Source: Gordionus sp. m RMFG-2023
Lineage: Eukaryota > Nematomorpha > Gordioida > Chordodea > Parachordodidae
Direction: 5' to 3'
NCBI RefSeq assembly: GCF_954871325.1
Contig: NC_088775.1
Span: 61,977,561-62,041,560 of the forward strand
DNA length: 64,000 nucleotides
Shown here one piece after another: positions 27,301-42,300 of this stretch. The notes beneath the pieces are model-generated. The model searched no databases. It was given only the letters and a program-made list of their open reading frames with translations, and was not told the DNA's origin. Position 1 is the stretch's first letter. Each line of letters opens with the position of its first letter. The position numbers were made by a program, and so were the translations under genes.

Positions 27301-30300
27301 AGAAAATTAATTAAGGAAAAACATACGTGAAAGGAGTAATCTAAAACCGTGTGGCCGAAATAGGATCTATGAGCTTTCAAGATTTTGCAACTTTCTTCCG
27401 ATTCCATAGTCTTAAAATTAAAAATTATAATTTCAAAAAATGTAAATTTTTTAAAACCCCAAGAAGCCAGTTCACGCTCCCATTATTGCGGAACATAAAA
27501 TCATATTTTCATCAAAATTTTATTCAAATAAAATTATTAATTAAAAAAATGAATAATTATTAAATAATAATAATATAACAGCAAAAAATATTTATAATCT
27601 ATTTTTTAAAATGTCAATTTTATTTTATTTACAATTTCAAATATTAAAAACGTTTAAAAAATATATTAAAACTTATATATTAAAATTTGAAATTTAAAGT
27701 AGCAAGCAAGTATTCCAAATTTGAATTAGGTAAGTGATCATACTTCTCTCCTAAACCTGAATCATAATCCATCTCAGCAGAAACACTTGAGGAAAGATGG
27801 GTGATAATTTATAAAAAATATTTTAAGTGACCAAAATGATTACCTAACTAACATAATTAAAATGGAGAATCGTTGCTATGCGCCCAACATAATATAATTT
27901 AAATATGCAATTGACATATTTTAGTAAAAATGCATGATCCGACTTTTCTAGCCGTTACCACCGATGATAACACAGTATCAGCCGATACCACACATAATAT
28001 TGTAGTATACATTTATTGAAAAAAGCAGATATAATTCATAAATATTATTTTTTATTTTATAATTAATTTATGAAATTCATTAAATTATAAGAAATAAAGA
28101 TTAACAGTATCTGCAAATCACGGCTTTGGGTTCTATTTAAAAAAATTTCGGCCGGACAGGGTCGGCTTAAATTCTTATATTACATTTTGTCAAATAAATT
28201 GATATATTTTATAATTCTTGCAAGAATAAAATTAAATTTTTCTATATTTAAATAAATTTCGGTCGGGACAACTAAAATTTATTTTTATTTCGGGTCAGGC
28301 TTTTAGGGACAAATTAAAAAAAATTTGTTCCGGACTTGAAAAATTAAGTTAGTTGATAGGTCTCCTTTTAAATTCATTAAAAAATAAAACAGAAAATAAT
28401 AGTTTCTTAGATTACTCAATGAGTTGTATTGTAATGCAATATATAGATATGGTTAATTTTTAGCAATATATGTATGTACAATTAAATATATCTATAATAA
28501 AAGTATTAATAAATTTTTACAGGAATATATTTTACCCTATTTCATCTAAAAATTTAACTAGTAACCGCTAAATTTAGCCTATCCCACTTAGGTGCCTACT
28601 AGAGGTCTGCATTGGCAAGATTTCGGCCTCCCGCCCATCTAAGTGAGCGGGCAAAAAAAATTTTAAGAAGGGGCTGGCGGGTTGGAAATAAATTTTAAAC
28701 TATGGGCGGGTGGGTTAAGAAATTTAAATAATGGGCGGGCGGGTTAAAAACATTTAAATCATTTAATAAAAAATTGTTCCTATGAACTTTTTTGGATATT
28801 AAAAATTTTGGTATCATAAAATCTTTTTTCTTAAAATAAATAAACTTTTTTGGTATATTTATAACTACTTTGGTGGAAACGGCAAGAGATTTTCCAAAGC
28901 TATCAAGATTAGCAGAAAAATACAATTCCTGCCTTCTTCTGAACGAGGATTTGCATTGCTGGAAGGTTTTTAGAACAAAGAATGGCCATAATTAAATTTT
29001 ATAATAGCAGGATTGGGTTAAAAAAATTTATAAACATTGGGTGGGCGGGTAAAAAATTTTAGACTAATGAGCGAGCGGGCGGGTAAGGAAATTTAAACTA
29101 ATGGGTGGGCGGGCGGGCATATTTTTTTAAAAACTATGGGCAAGCTGGGCGGGCTGGTTAATTTTTTAAAAACATTGGGTGCGGGCTTATAGTCCAAAAA
29201 CCCGCCCAATGCAGACCTCTAGTGCCTACTCCCTTTAAGAAAATTTGGATACAAGCTGCTAATTGACCCCTTATAAGTTCAGGAAAGGTTTCCTGTCCTA
29301 ATTTATTTACTAAAAAGATAGACATATCAGTATTGTTAGCTATGTTTTTTATCTTCATTGGAATCATTACCTCTTATAGGAGATTGCGAAAATATATCAA
29401 AAAATTGGATAAAAATGAATTATCAAACTGATATGATTTCATTTGAATATTTTGAGTATTAAATAATAGTGAGTTCCTTATACTTTTATTGGCATTATTA
29501 GATAAAATATTATCAATGTTGAACATTTTAATTTAAAAAAATATATTAATTGGTAAAGATTTATTTATAAATGGTTTATTACTTGTAAAAAAAGGAGTTT
29601 TATATAAAAATTTTTAAAAAAATTCCCAATTATTATTATTTTTGTGTAATTTTTTAATATTTCAAGCATCATTTATATATCACTTAATAATCTTTGTTTT
29701 TATTGTTTTCGTAAAAATAACATATGCAGCTCTGCATGTGATAGCGTTTGCCTTGTGTAGTCCCACTTTTTAACAATTTTAATCTTTGATCCTACAAACT
29801 GACTTGTAGCTAATAAATATATTTGGTTTAGATATCTCACTTCCTTTTGTTCCTTTTAAAGGTAAGAAAAAATTAAGTCCCTGAAACACATTGTTTAATT
29901 AATTACAATTTAAGAAATTTAATTTGTAAGTATCCGTGTTTCGTTGGTTAAATTAAATTTTTTTAAAAGAAACGTGTTATTCATTCATTTTTATTTAGTT
30001 ATCATAATGGAGACTGGATATTATTTATTATTAGTGGTAATCAAGATTTCCATAATTAATTATAAAAACATTTGTTCAGTTGTGTTACGACGTCACTTAA
30101 CCAAAAACAAAAGCTACTTCTTAAAAAAATAATAATACACCACCAAATAATTATAAAATTTTAATAAGATAACTTTAGATCGAGATATTTGAGAATTTTT
30201 GATCAAGGCAACATCCAGATCGTCGCTCAATTTGTCAAAACATTTCTTATTTTCGTGGAGGGGCTTGATCTCGCTAATGAGAAAATTAATGACTTTTAAA

Positions 30301-33300
30301 AAAATGAATTAAAAAAGGACTATATTTATAAAGATCATGTTTTACCTGTTAATAAAATAGGTCCCATATTTGAACATACATCTGTTAACGCTATCTGCCA
30401 AATTCTTAATTATTTTTGATTTATAGAGGGAAAAGGAAAGAACTAAATAAATAATAAAATATTTATTTACTTCTTGTAGTAATTTGACTTTAGTAAAATA
30501 TTCGAGTGTGTCCATGAGGCATTCCTAAAATTGGATATATTTCTTTATGACATTTCAGAAAATTATAATTCGGGCTAATTCGCGTAAAGCTATTATAAAT
30601 GCTCTACAGATTATCAATTTAACTCTGCGGTTTTGTTATTAAAATAAGGACTACATTCACGAACGTACATTAACATTCACTATTAATCAGTATACTTAGG
30701 GTAGTTAATCATTATTACATTTACCAGAATACTTTTACTAGGTAATAAAATAATAAATAATCTTTTTCAATATTATAGGTCCTTTAAACCTTAATTTCGA
30801 TGTCATTTGCTTTGGCAAAATATTCGGAAAATTCAGCTAAAATCGGTAAAAGAGCTCTGAATTTAAAAATAATTGATATTTTATGAATAGATATTAGATA
30901 GTATGTGGTATACAAAACCAGCCCAAATTTTTTAAACAAGTCTCATAAATATTATCCCAAAACGCGGCCTAATTTAAAAAAAGGCTAATATGGGGATACG
31001 AAAAATAATATTTTAAAATGTATTTGATCTTTTCAGATAGGGTATAAGGGTTGGTTTCCAAACTAATATATTGTACATTATATTATATACTTGAAAGAAT
31101 GAGAATATAATTTTGAGGCTTCCTGGAAAAGGTGAGTTTGGTATATCAGCTAAATACAAATTTAAAAAATAATATTTAGGTAGATAAAAGAATATATTTT
31201 GAATTCAATTCTGCTAGGTGAGAACTGTATGTCAATAAAAAATTGAGTATAATATATGCAAATCCTCACCTAACGAGTTTAAAAAATTTTGATAATAAAT
31301 TTCAAATATAAATGTTAAGAAAATGTAGGAAAAAATTAATATATTATTTTGCTAACATTTTATATCTAAATAACAGAAATTTTCTGAATCACCTCTTAAA
31401 GGTACATAAAATTAAGAAGAAATTCTGATTCACCCGTCATCAAATAAAAAAGAAAATTCTAATTCACCCGTCATTCGTGAAGGGTTATCTGTTAGTATAT
31501 ATTTTTAATTACCACTAATAATCTAATAAAATATTTTTTAAATAAGAAGCAAGTAAAAAATAAAGAAAATCAGTTAAATTTCTTGATTTAATTATAAAAC
31601 CTAATAAAAATTGAGTATATTAATTATTTAAATATAACGGTACAGTTCCGAGTGGGTTTTTAGCTTTGAAAATATAACAAATTTATATTAGTTCATTCCG
31701 GTTTTTCGAAAATAACATAACATAACCAATTAAATTATTCTTATTTATCATTTTTTTATATTATATTTGATAATTCCTTTTGGAATATTTTTAAGATTAT
31801 GTTATGACTCAGAAAATTGTTCTTATATGTATTAAGCATAAATAAAAATATATAGCAGATATCTTCAGCAAATTATACCTACAAGGTGAGAAGAAAAAAT
31901 TTTATAATTCGATCATTCTAAGAGCTTTGAGGTCAGTTCAAATTCCGTTGATTCTAGAACCTTTATGTCGTGATCTGATTTTATTTGAACCAATGGCTCC
32001 CACTAATCAAACTGCGAACTCCCAGAAATTTCTCAAGATTACATATTCATTCGACGATAGTTTCGACTACCTTAACAACCTTTGGGAATCGCGCTTTATA
32101 CTTTTTTAAGGAACTAGGTTCTCACATTCGTAAACTTATTGATAAACCTCGTGTAGGCTTTTTCTAGAAACATACTACTCCTTGCTATTCATAAGGCTAT
32201 ACATCAGCTTCATCCCATGTAAGATGATTGTTTTTAATAGTATTTGTTTTTTAAATTTTATATACTTTTTTTTTAAATATGAATTATAAGCAATTTTAAA
32301 TATTATAATGGGTTTTTCTTGAAGGCATACGCATTGCATGAAAATTAAATCTTCAAAACAAGTAGCATGTTTTTTTTAACGGAGGTTTTCCTCTATTACC
32401 CATCACTGTTCACAAAATAGAATATTTTGGAGGCCTCAAAATAGCTCATCAAAATCAGATAAATTTTATTTATTCTCTTCTTCTAAATACAAGTAAATAT
32501 TTTCTATTATAAGGATAATAAACAAATTAATTACCAATACATAACTTAATTATTATTATAAATAATTAAGCTTCATCATACAAGATTTTTTAAACATAAA
32601 TGATATTATTTCTACTAATATAATTTGCATTAATTATTAAAAACACATTTTTTAGTATACATATTATATTCTTTAATTAAACTTTATCCATATTTAGGAA
32701 TGAGCATCTCAGAGAATTATTTTAAATTTGATTTATAACTTGGATAAATTAATGTTACTATTTTTCATTGTTAATTTATCAATAATAAAAATAAATATAT
32801 TAATTCATTTATTTTTTAAAAGTTTTAAATGTTAACTCAAAAAATATTTTTAAAAATTGGCCTAATATTGATTGAAGTATATATTTATTTTATATACTTC
32901 ATAAAATCAATTAAATATTTGCTCCAAATAAGAGGTATGAGAATATTTTATTTTCCATTCAATTAAGTTTTCAGGAAATTATTTCTATTCCAGTGTTTCA
33001 TTTTTGTAAATATTAAAATAATCTGGATCAATTAGTGTGACTATTTTTTATTTATTAATAATAAAAATATTTTTTAAATTTTTAAAAAAGTTTTAAATGT
33101 TAAAAATAATTTTAAATGTAGTAAATCAAGTATATTTATTGAATTTGTGCATGTACAGGCCTAAAACCTTTAAAAAAAGATAAAAAATTTATTTCGTCTT
33201 TTTCTTCTCTTAAAGAAAACAATGATTGAAATATCTCTGGAATTAGGGCAAAGCAATTATTGCTGTTTAACTTTGTAAAAAAGTTTTAATTAGTTTTCAG

Positions 33301-36300
33301 GGTTAGTTATTTTAAAGATCCAGGCCAGACTGAGGCATAATTTTTCATATAAATCAGGGGAAGGTTTTAAAAATATCTAATGTTCTCTCTTCTTTTATAA
33401 AATAAATTATAATTTGAATCTCTGGGATCTCAGAATAAAGTGATTTTATTCTAAAACTTTACGATCAATGTCTAATTAAAATAATGATGACGATGAAACT
33501 AATGAGAATGAATAAATAACATGGATGATAATAAAAAGATGATAATACAGACTAATAGAAATAAATGAAAAGAATGATGATAATGATAATGTGGCCAATA
33601 ATAATAATGAAATATCATTTGAATGATAATAAATATACTTAGGGCCGTTTACTGTAACCAGAACAAACGACTCAACATACAAAATTTCTTCCTCCTTTAG
33701 AGAATAAGAAAAATTACTCATAAAAAATATATGAGGAAAAATAAACAAATTGGATAGTCAGGTACATTATATTATGATTGCATATTTTCTACAGATACCA
33801 CTATTTCACAGGAAACGAAATAATATATAACCAATATTTAAATTCCTTCCTTCTACACTATTAGCAGGCTACATAGTGGTACTGTCCACTATAATAAAAC
33901 GGGTAGACATCATGTATGGGATTCATATATTAATGAAAATACGTGGTGCACGTTCAACCCCTTTGTGAGTGATGAAATTGCATGTGCAATTTCTGGCGTG
34001 ATAACGAATGAAATATTATAATCTTCCTTAATATATTATTTTTTCAATTTATTTAAGAACATTATGTTGGTTTTAAATAAATAACATTGGTTTTGTAAAA
34101 AAACATAAAATAAATTTTTTTAATAAATGAGATTTAAAATTATACAATTAGATAAAATATAAAATTAAATTTTAATTTATATATAAATTTCAACTAAATT
34201 TTAATAAGTTAAGAGCGCAAACCATAAGCCTCTCCGAATAGAAAGATCTCGTGCTATGAGTTAAATTTTTTTAATTTAAAACCGACATCGATGTAGGACC
34301 GGACCGGATTTAGTCGATCAAAAAAAATAAAATGAAATGTCAAAAAATGACTAAAAATGAATTTTAAAAAAAAAGAAAAAATAAATAAAAATAACATTAG
34401 GTTATATAGTCTCCTTAAATTCTAATACATATATAATTCAAAATTAGTAAATTTTGTATTAACATCAAATTTTAGCGTAATTAAGCAAGAATTTATTCTT
34501 TTTCAATTTGCAACAATTCTCTCTCAAAGGGCATCAATAATAATGCCCTATCTTATCCGATATTTACCATCGGCCTGTAGTTTAAAATTTACTAAACGTT
34601 TTTCAGAATTTACTTGAGTAAATGATAATGCTAAAATATATTCACATTAAAGTAAGTTTATTAATGTGCATAGTATTTATAGTTTCGAAGAATTTCCTAG
34701 GCAAATATTATTAAGCATTGATTATACCTGACATTGTACTCGGAGTTATTGTTATTATCTTGAGTTATCTTATTTTAATAGACTCCACACTCAGTCTTCA
34801 TCAACACAAATAGTGTTGTCGAAAACATTGATTTAGGCGCTTTTTCCAAAAAATAACCTAAACCTCATAATTTAGTCTAAGGAAAGACATCCCTTTATCT
34901 TGCAGGTATTTGACAACACTAAATATAGGTGATGGAATTTCCATTTCTGACTGTCACAGGCAAATGAAGAAAATTCATAATTTGAAACTGTATACTTTCA
35001 TCACAAAATACCCAAAGCTTTTTCCGAAATACCTTTGATATTTATTTCATCAAAGCGCGTTGGATGTAAATAATATTGCACATATTTATATGTACTTTAT
35101 TATAAAAAACTGTTCGGTCAAACTATTTAGAATTTGATCAATTATAGGGTGAATACATCAACTCTTAAGGTCAATCGATTCTGTTGGGAGTTTATTTTCT
35201 CATTAGTTATTTTTTTAGCATTTTATTTTGTACTAGATGCTATCTGAGAGCTTTATATAAGAAATCATTTAAATGTGCAGTCGTTGCATTCGGATACAAA
35301 AATCTGTGAAGAAATTATCGAAACATCATGAAGGATATAATAAGTGATTGTTACTTTAAAAGCATACGTTCTGAACAATGAATCTAGGAGATAATTCTCC
35401 GGAAAATAATTCCTGTAAATAAATTTATCAAACAAATTATTAAAAAAATAATTATGACAATAACAAGTGGTTAATGTTAAACTTAACCCAATTTTTAAAA
35501 TATTAATTAACCCTAAACAATATAATGTATAATGTTATGGTTTAATCCTGAACCCAGTTTTGGTGAAATTAGGGATGTACCGATAGTTTTTATAGTATCG
35601 GGCCGATATTATAAAATATTCTGCGGATAAAATGGAGCTTAACTATAAAAAAAATTTATATTATAAAAGTATGATGTTATAAAAATTTTAAAAAAAAGTT
35701 ATATCTAAAAAAGTCATTTATTTCTATAAGACGACAAATTATTCTGGCAATTTTTTATTAAGAAATGGGCTGTAAAATAAATCAAAATGGGCAGTAGAAA
35801 AAACATTTGGTAGGTATTTTAAATATTCGGGCAGTTAATATTTAATTTTCAAGTTTTTTATTGATTAGGAGAGTATTTAAAATAAATAGATAGTTTGAAA
35901 ATAATTTGGTAGGTATTTTAATTTTTTATTCCAGTTTTTTCATTTACTTGGGAAGTTTTAATTTTCTACAGTATTTATTTTAGATGTAATTTAGTAAAAA
36001 AAATATAGGAAAGATGTTACAAGAATTTACCTTCTTTATATGATAATAATGACATTACAGACATCTCAAATTCTCAAAATTCCTAGTGATGTAAAATTAG
36101 AAATGAAAACTTTATTTAAAATGGGTCCCAAACTTATAAATTAGGCCTAAAGCAAATTATTCGTTATTCGATTCGTATTTTACGAATACGAATAGCATAA
36201 TTATTCGAAAATTTGAATCGAATATAAATAAAAAGAAAAATTATTCTCCGAATAGTAAATTTTTATTATTCGTTCGAATTATTAGTATTATTCGAAATTA

Positions 36301-39300
36301 TTCCTAATTGAAATTATTTGTAAATATTCGTTTATATTCTTAATTTTTAAGAAACATTTTATTTTCCGTTAGTATTCGTAAGTAAAAATATAAAGCAATT
36401 ATTATATTTTCCTATTTTTTTTATTTTACTTGTATTTCTTTTTAATCTTCATAAGAAGTAAAACTTTTAATTGTTGTATATATGATAATTTAATTAATTT
36501 TTTTAAATATTACTATTAATATATATATTTCGGGTAAAGTTATGAAATCATTAGGTTTTATTTCGCTTGTTATTTTCTGTAAATTTTGATACGCTAATGA
36601 CAATTAGCTTAGTTTTACTAAAATCCTTAAAGGTGCCATTTTATAATGTCTTATTATTTTTTTGCAAAATATAATCTATTTTTTATAAACAGAAAAAATT
36701 TCAAATCAAATTGAATATTCGATTCATTTTATTATTCGTACGAATAAGAGTAGCATAATTATTCTATGAAAATTCGATTCGTTTTTTTGCAGGCCTAAAA
36801 ATGATTATGTAAAATATACAAAAAAAATTCATATTACCTTCAATAAGTCATAAGAAATTTTTTACGGGAATAAAGGCAAAAAAATATGGGTCTTATAAAT
36901 TTAGTTTAATTTAGATTTTTTATACCTACAAAAAAATTCCTCAATCTAGCCAGTCATTCAACTAAGCTCCATGTAGGTGCCACCTATACCCATTGATAGT
37001 TGTAGGTACTTCTGATACAAATAAGCATTTCCATTATTTGGGAATTGGAGTGTGTTGTAGTGATAAATAGAAGATTATAAATTTGTTATCTTTCAATAAA
37101 GGTGTAAAACAGATATTTGGACATTGTGTTAAAATATAGTATTAATATCAGAAGCTCCAAAAGCCATTTACAGTGGCTTTAATTTGGCTTTTGGTAACAA
37201 ATCAATCGTCATATATTGGGCTCATGTTTATCAAGCAAAAACGACGGAGGTTAATCTTCAGAGGTTAAAAAGGCTTTTGTTGTACAATAACATGTAAGTT
37301 TAATCATCACTTAGATATAAACATTTATAAATTATTTTCTATTTATTAGATTTTCTCCAATGATACAATGTTCAATAATAAATTGCAATTCCATATTGGA
37401 TCTAATTTTTGATATATTTGTAAATTTACTAATTTTTATATTTGATATGTTAATTTTCATAAAATATTCTTGATAACTTATAATAAAAGAGATATTTGTA
37501 AGGCTCTACAAAGTTTAAATTAAATATTTAAATATAATTATTTTTAATAAAAACTGCAATTCCATAACAATTTTGATATTTTATTTAATTCGCTAATTTT
37601 TCCATATTTGATATATTAATTTTCATTTTTTGATTAAAAAATGCTGCCCATTTAGATAAATTTACTGCCCATAAATTTATAAATAATGTCCAAAGGATTA
37701 ATTATTTGATAATAAAAATACTGCCAATTTGGATTAATTTACTGCTCAAAAAATCATAGCCTTTTTATAAAAAAAATAGAAAATAAACAAGGTGCCATAT
37801 TTGTTATTTTTTTTAGCATTCTGCTTATAAAAGTAAACGATAATTACAATAAAAATATGTTATATATTACGAGATTCATGAATATAATATAAACTATAAC
37901 TGATCATTATAATATTTTTAAATGAATTATGTTATGGCATAGTTAAATTATAGATCTTGAACTATTGAAAGTATATGAGACAAGTAGATGTTTGCATTAA
38001 AAATTAAAACGATTAATATGTTTACAGAATATAAAATCAGATATGATATCGGATCGGTAATTAGGCATCAATTAATATTGGATCGGCCCTCCAAAGGATG
38101 GTATCGGTACACCAGAATAAGCAAAACAATTTTCATAAAATAAACAAGTGCAAAACTAAATCACACGCCTATCCTAATTACCTGGTGGATATCTAGTTTC
38201 TGTGATATTAAGCATAATATTTTCATAATCGAAGATTTAATTACAATGGCCAGCACGAATTTTTATTTCGGCTAGGATTTATAAAATCGTATCATTTTCA
38301 AAATCTGAAATGTTTTTTAAATTCAAATCCCCAAGATATTCCCCATCAAATTTGAATTGAAAGCATATTAATCCTAAATATATCATGAACGGATATTAAT
38401 TTTCACAGTCAAATCGAAATATTCTATCTGGAGAAACCGCGATTATGAATGAACGAAAGAAATAATACAAGAATGGTAGGTTGTCAAACGTAAAAAAAGT
38501 AATATTTAATAAAAATATATAAAAAATAAAATAATTTTTAAACAATGAGCGATGGGTTAAAAAAAAGTTTTAGATAAATGGGCGGGTAGGTGAATTTAAA
38601 AAAACCATGAGCAAACGAACTAATTTTTTAAACAGTGGGTGGGGGGGGGGATTCGAGTCAAAACCCACTTATTGCAGACCCGAAGCAAAGTCCAGGCAAG
38701 GTAAATGGTATAAATTTTTTTTAAATAAACCCGGGCGGGGTATAAATAAATTTTTCAACAACCAGGGCAATGCCGAAAAATATATTTATCTCATAAACCT
38801 GGGCCGGGCCAATAATTATAAAACCCAGGCCTGACCGGACCGAATTTGAAAAACTCGACTATTATCATATATAATTTAAAAATTGTATTATAGAATGATA
38901 TATCATATTCATTCACATTTATATTTCTATTTCAAAACCATTTATATCTCGTTAGAAAATACTCAACTATTTTATAAAAGAAAAGTAAAATTGTTTTTAA
39001 ATTAATAATTGTTATCTTTAGTCAAATATAATACACTACTATAGTATCTTAATTAAATAGTAATTGATTTAGGAGACTAATTTATAATTTATTTTTAGTC
39101 AAAAATTACATAAACTATAATAAAGAAAGAAATAGTTAATTTAAACAAGTCAAAGATCTGCAAAGCCCGCCCGTTAAGAATTCTTGCACAAATTGTCTGA
39201 TTAGTTAAATTTTAAGAAAGTCCGCCTTAGCCAGTTAAATTTTTGTACGAATTTTCCGGTCATCACATTTTTAATATCAATATTTAAATTTTTCCAAATG

Positions 39301-42300
39301 TCAATTAAGGCACTTATTTCTTTCTACAACTACCGTTCATAAATCAATTGTACGTTTATCTTTAATTGATAAATAACTTGTTCAATTTTTTTGTAAATTT
39401 ACTATATTATATATAGATTTCGTATTTTATAGTGCACACAAATTTAACGTTTCAACGTAGCGTTTCAAAACGCATATAAAAAAATGTAACGTAAATTGAA
39501 TTGTTAATTTTTATTTTTTTAATATAAAACGTCTAAATTTAAAACAAAAAAAATGCTGTCCAATTTAAATGAATGCATTTAAAATGCATTATTTGCGTTT
39601 TGAAACGCTGCGTTGAGACGTTCAATTTGTGCGCACTATTAGACAGCTCTTAAAATACAAAGAAATAATATTAAAATGTATTTACATATAAAGTTTCATA
39701 TTCAAAAAAGGTAACAAAAGTTTAATGTATGGGTTGGCCTATTAAAATTTAAAAAAAATAAGAGATTTGCGAGGCCCTGCCTGTTTTTTATGTATAAATT
39801 GCGTGGCCTGAGAAGTTTTTATATACGAATTGCCAGGCCCGTTATAATTTTATAAAAAATTAGCACAAGTGAAAAATATTTATTAAGTATTTGTAAACAC
39901 AGAGGTGAATAAAATGCCTTCAACACCATTCACAGGAGTTCATTTCTACCCTACTTCCTACATCATTTACCCAAATATTAGAATTTCCTGGATTTCCCTC
40001 GTTCCTCAAATTCGGGATATTTTCCATATCCTCAAGAAATCAATAAATGCAATAAATATAGGTCTCTTCTTAATTCTTTTATTTTTATTCCTCTATTTTT
40101 TAGTGTTTTGAGAAACCCCGGTCCGCAATCCCTAAAATTTTTAAATCAATTGGGTAGAAAAATTTTAATAAGGACAGGGGTTAAAAACGAGTCCCTATCT
40201 CTCAAACAAAAAATTCAATTAGAAATCTTAAAAGGGAACTACAAGTGTTTCTTCGAAACACTCCCTTTTCCCTCCTAATTCTTCCTTATTTTTTTTATAT
40301 TATTGTTATATATAATATACATATTTTTTTATTAACAATTTTTAATATTATATATAAAATATTTTAATGTCTCTCATAATCTTTATTGGTAATGTTTATC
40401 AAACAAATGATTAATCACTAAAATGCTAATAGAATAAAAATCCCAAAATAAAAAAAAGAGATTAATTATAGTTTTTATTTTTAGTCAATCAACCATACAA
40501 TATTTTAAAAAAATACATTTCGCCAAAAATGAACACAAATGTCCTCTTTTTCTTGGTATAAATAAAAAATAATCTTCATTTTAGAATAAAAAGGATAATT
40601 TTAAAAGTTATCAGATATTAAATGATTTCGCATTATCTGAATATCAGTAAAATGCCGAATTGGTATAATATTAAAATCTGGCCGAATTTATTTTTTAAAA
40701 CCCCGGGCATTAAAAATAAAAAATTATTTTTATAAAACCGAGCCGCAAAAAACTTTCATTCACCCAAGCTGGGTTAAATAATATGGGTCAGGTCAATTTT
40801 TTTTACAAATCTAAACGTTGGTCCGTGCAATATATTTTTGTACCTCTGTATATAGATATGACCTAACGAAATAAAACGTACTGAAATATATTAAATTAGG
40901 GCTGTGCCGAATTCGATCAGTAACGATATTTAGCGTTTTCCAAAAATATCGGATAGGGCCCATACGTGTAAAAACAGAACCGATCCGATTTTTTACTAAA
41001 AATGCAATTCTTAAAACTTATGAGTAATTAAACTTTGAATTATTATTATATACATCATATTTATTTATTTTTAATAAAAAAAAATTTTTTAAATATTTAA
41101 AAAAAATTAATTTAAAAAAAATAATAAATTTCCCCGAGTTACTATTTTACATTAATAATATTTTCTAAATAATTTTTTTTTAAACATGTTATTTATTTTT
41201 TTAAATAGATTAAAGTTTTTTTATAAAAATAGAAAGGAAAACCCAAAGTTATATTTATTTTTAATTTTTTAAAAAATAACATCAATTTTATTATTTATAC
41301 TTTAAATAAAGAATTTTTTTCCTATCATCTTTTAAGTTTATTAATTTTTTTTTTAAATTTCGATTGATATTTATGTGTAAATAGTATTTTTAAAATATTA
41401 AAAAATGTAAATTGTATATAATTAGTATAATAAATTATATGTTGGGAGGGAGGAGGTCAAAAAAGGGAGCCGTGGATGGCGATACAATTTGATCTGTTAA
41501 TATCCTTTGATACACGCTGACGAGGATAGAAGTCTTCCTGTGGGTCACCAGTGATGGCGCGAATTTTTTTACCAAGGGATTTGAAGAAAGTTAAGGCATG
41601 ATTGCCGAAAAAACCGGTTGTGTCAGATACAATTGGTATGAGATTGCAATTGGTTAGGGAAATGTATTTGTTAATTTTAGAGTTTTCCGCTCGCATGAAT
41701 GAGTTGTTACTAAATGAGGGAGCGAAACGGTCGATGCAAGTGTAATCCCATGCTAAAGGAGTTCCATTACTCCAAGGTATTAAGGTCAGCCCATCTGGTC
41801 GGATACTATTTTCAGTTGAGAGGCCACAGGTTTAGAGGGTTGCGGGGATTTGAGCTGAGCTTAGAGCACGGAGAATAGTGCCGTTAACTGCACTGTGCCG
41901 AGAGTGTCTACCTTTAGAGAACAAGTGTTCTAAAAACATTACTATTACCAAAAGAAAATAGGGAACCATGTCCCCGGAAAAAAGATGTCCTCTTTTAGGT
42001 GTCTCATTACTAGACCTGTGCGCCGCCGATTAATGCCGATATTTTTATGCATGCCGGAAAAGCCGCCGATTGAGATCATCGATGGTGTATAATTTTTAGA
42101 AAGCATATTAATTATATTTATAAATTAAATTATTATTATTTTAATTTGAATACTAACATTAATAAAATTAAAATATGAATTGTATTCTATTGCACATTAA
42201 GCCCGGCCCGGCCCGAAATTTTTTTTAAAGTTGTGCCGGCCCGGCCCGAACCCAAAATTTTTTTTAAAGTTGTGCCGGCCCGGCCCGAACCCAAAATTTT

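Noticed and set aside
28695-28925. Minus-strand 76-codon frame inside hAT-5
   Set aside because: No family recognised; lies between subterminal repeats and may be chance.
29223-29367. Minus-strand frame (MIPMKIKNIANNTDMSIF...)
   Set aside because: Tested as an ACAP BAR exon; no fit in sequence or phase, and no other family recognised.
30890-30970. Possible extra ACAP exon (AAFWDNIYETCLKNLG)
   Set aside because: Acceptor-like AG is present, but no donor gives a phase that joins exon 5 as modelled without a stop, and exons 4 and 5 already join in phase.
33480-33640. GAT/AAT-rich stretch resembling an acidic coding exon
   Set aside because: Low complexity with stops in all useful frames.
34811-34921. 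TAGTGTTGTC...GACAACACTA inverted repeat, possible MITE
   Set aside because: No target duplication, and it overlaps the candidate ACAP exon.
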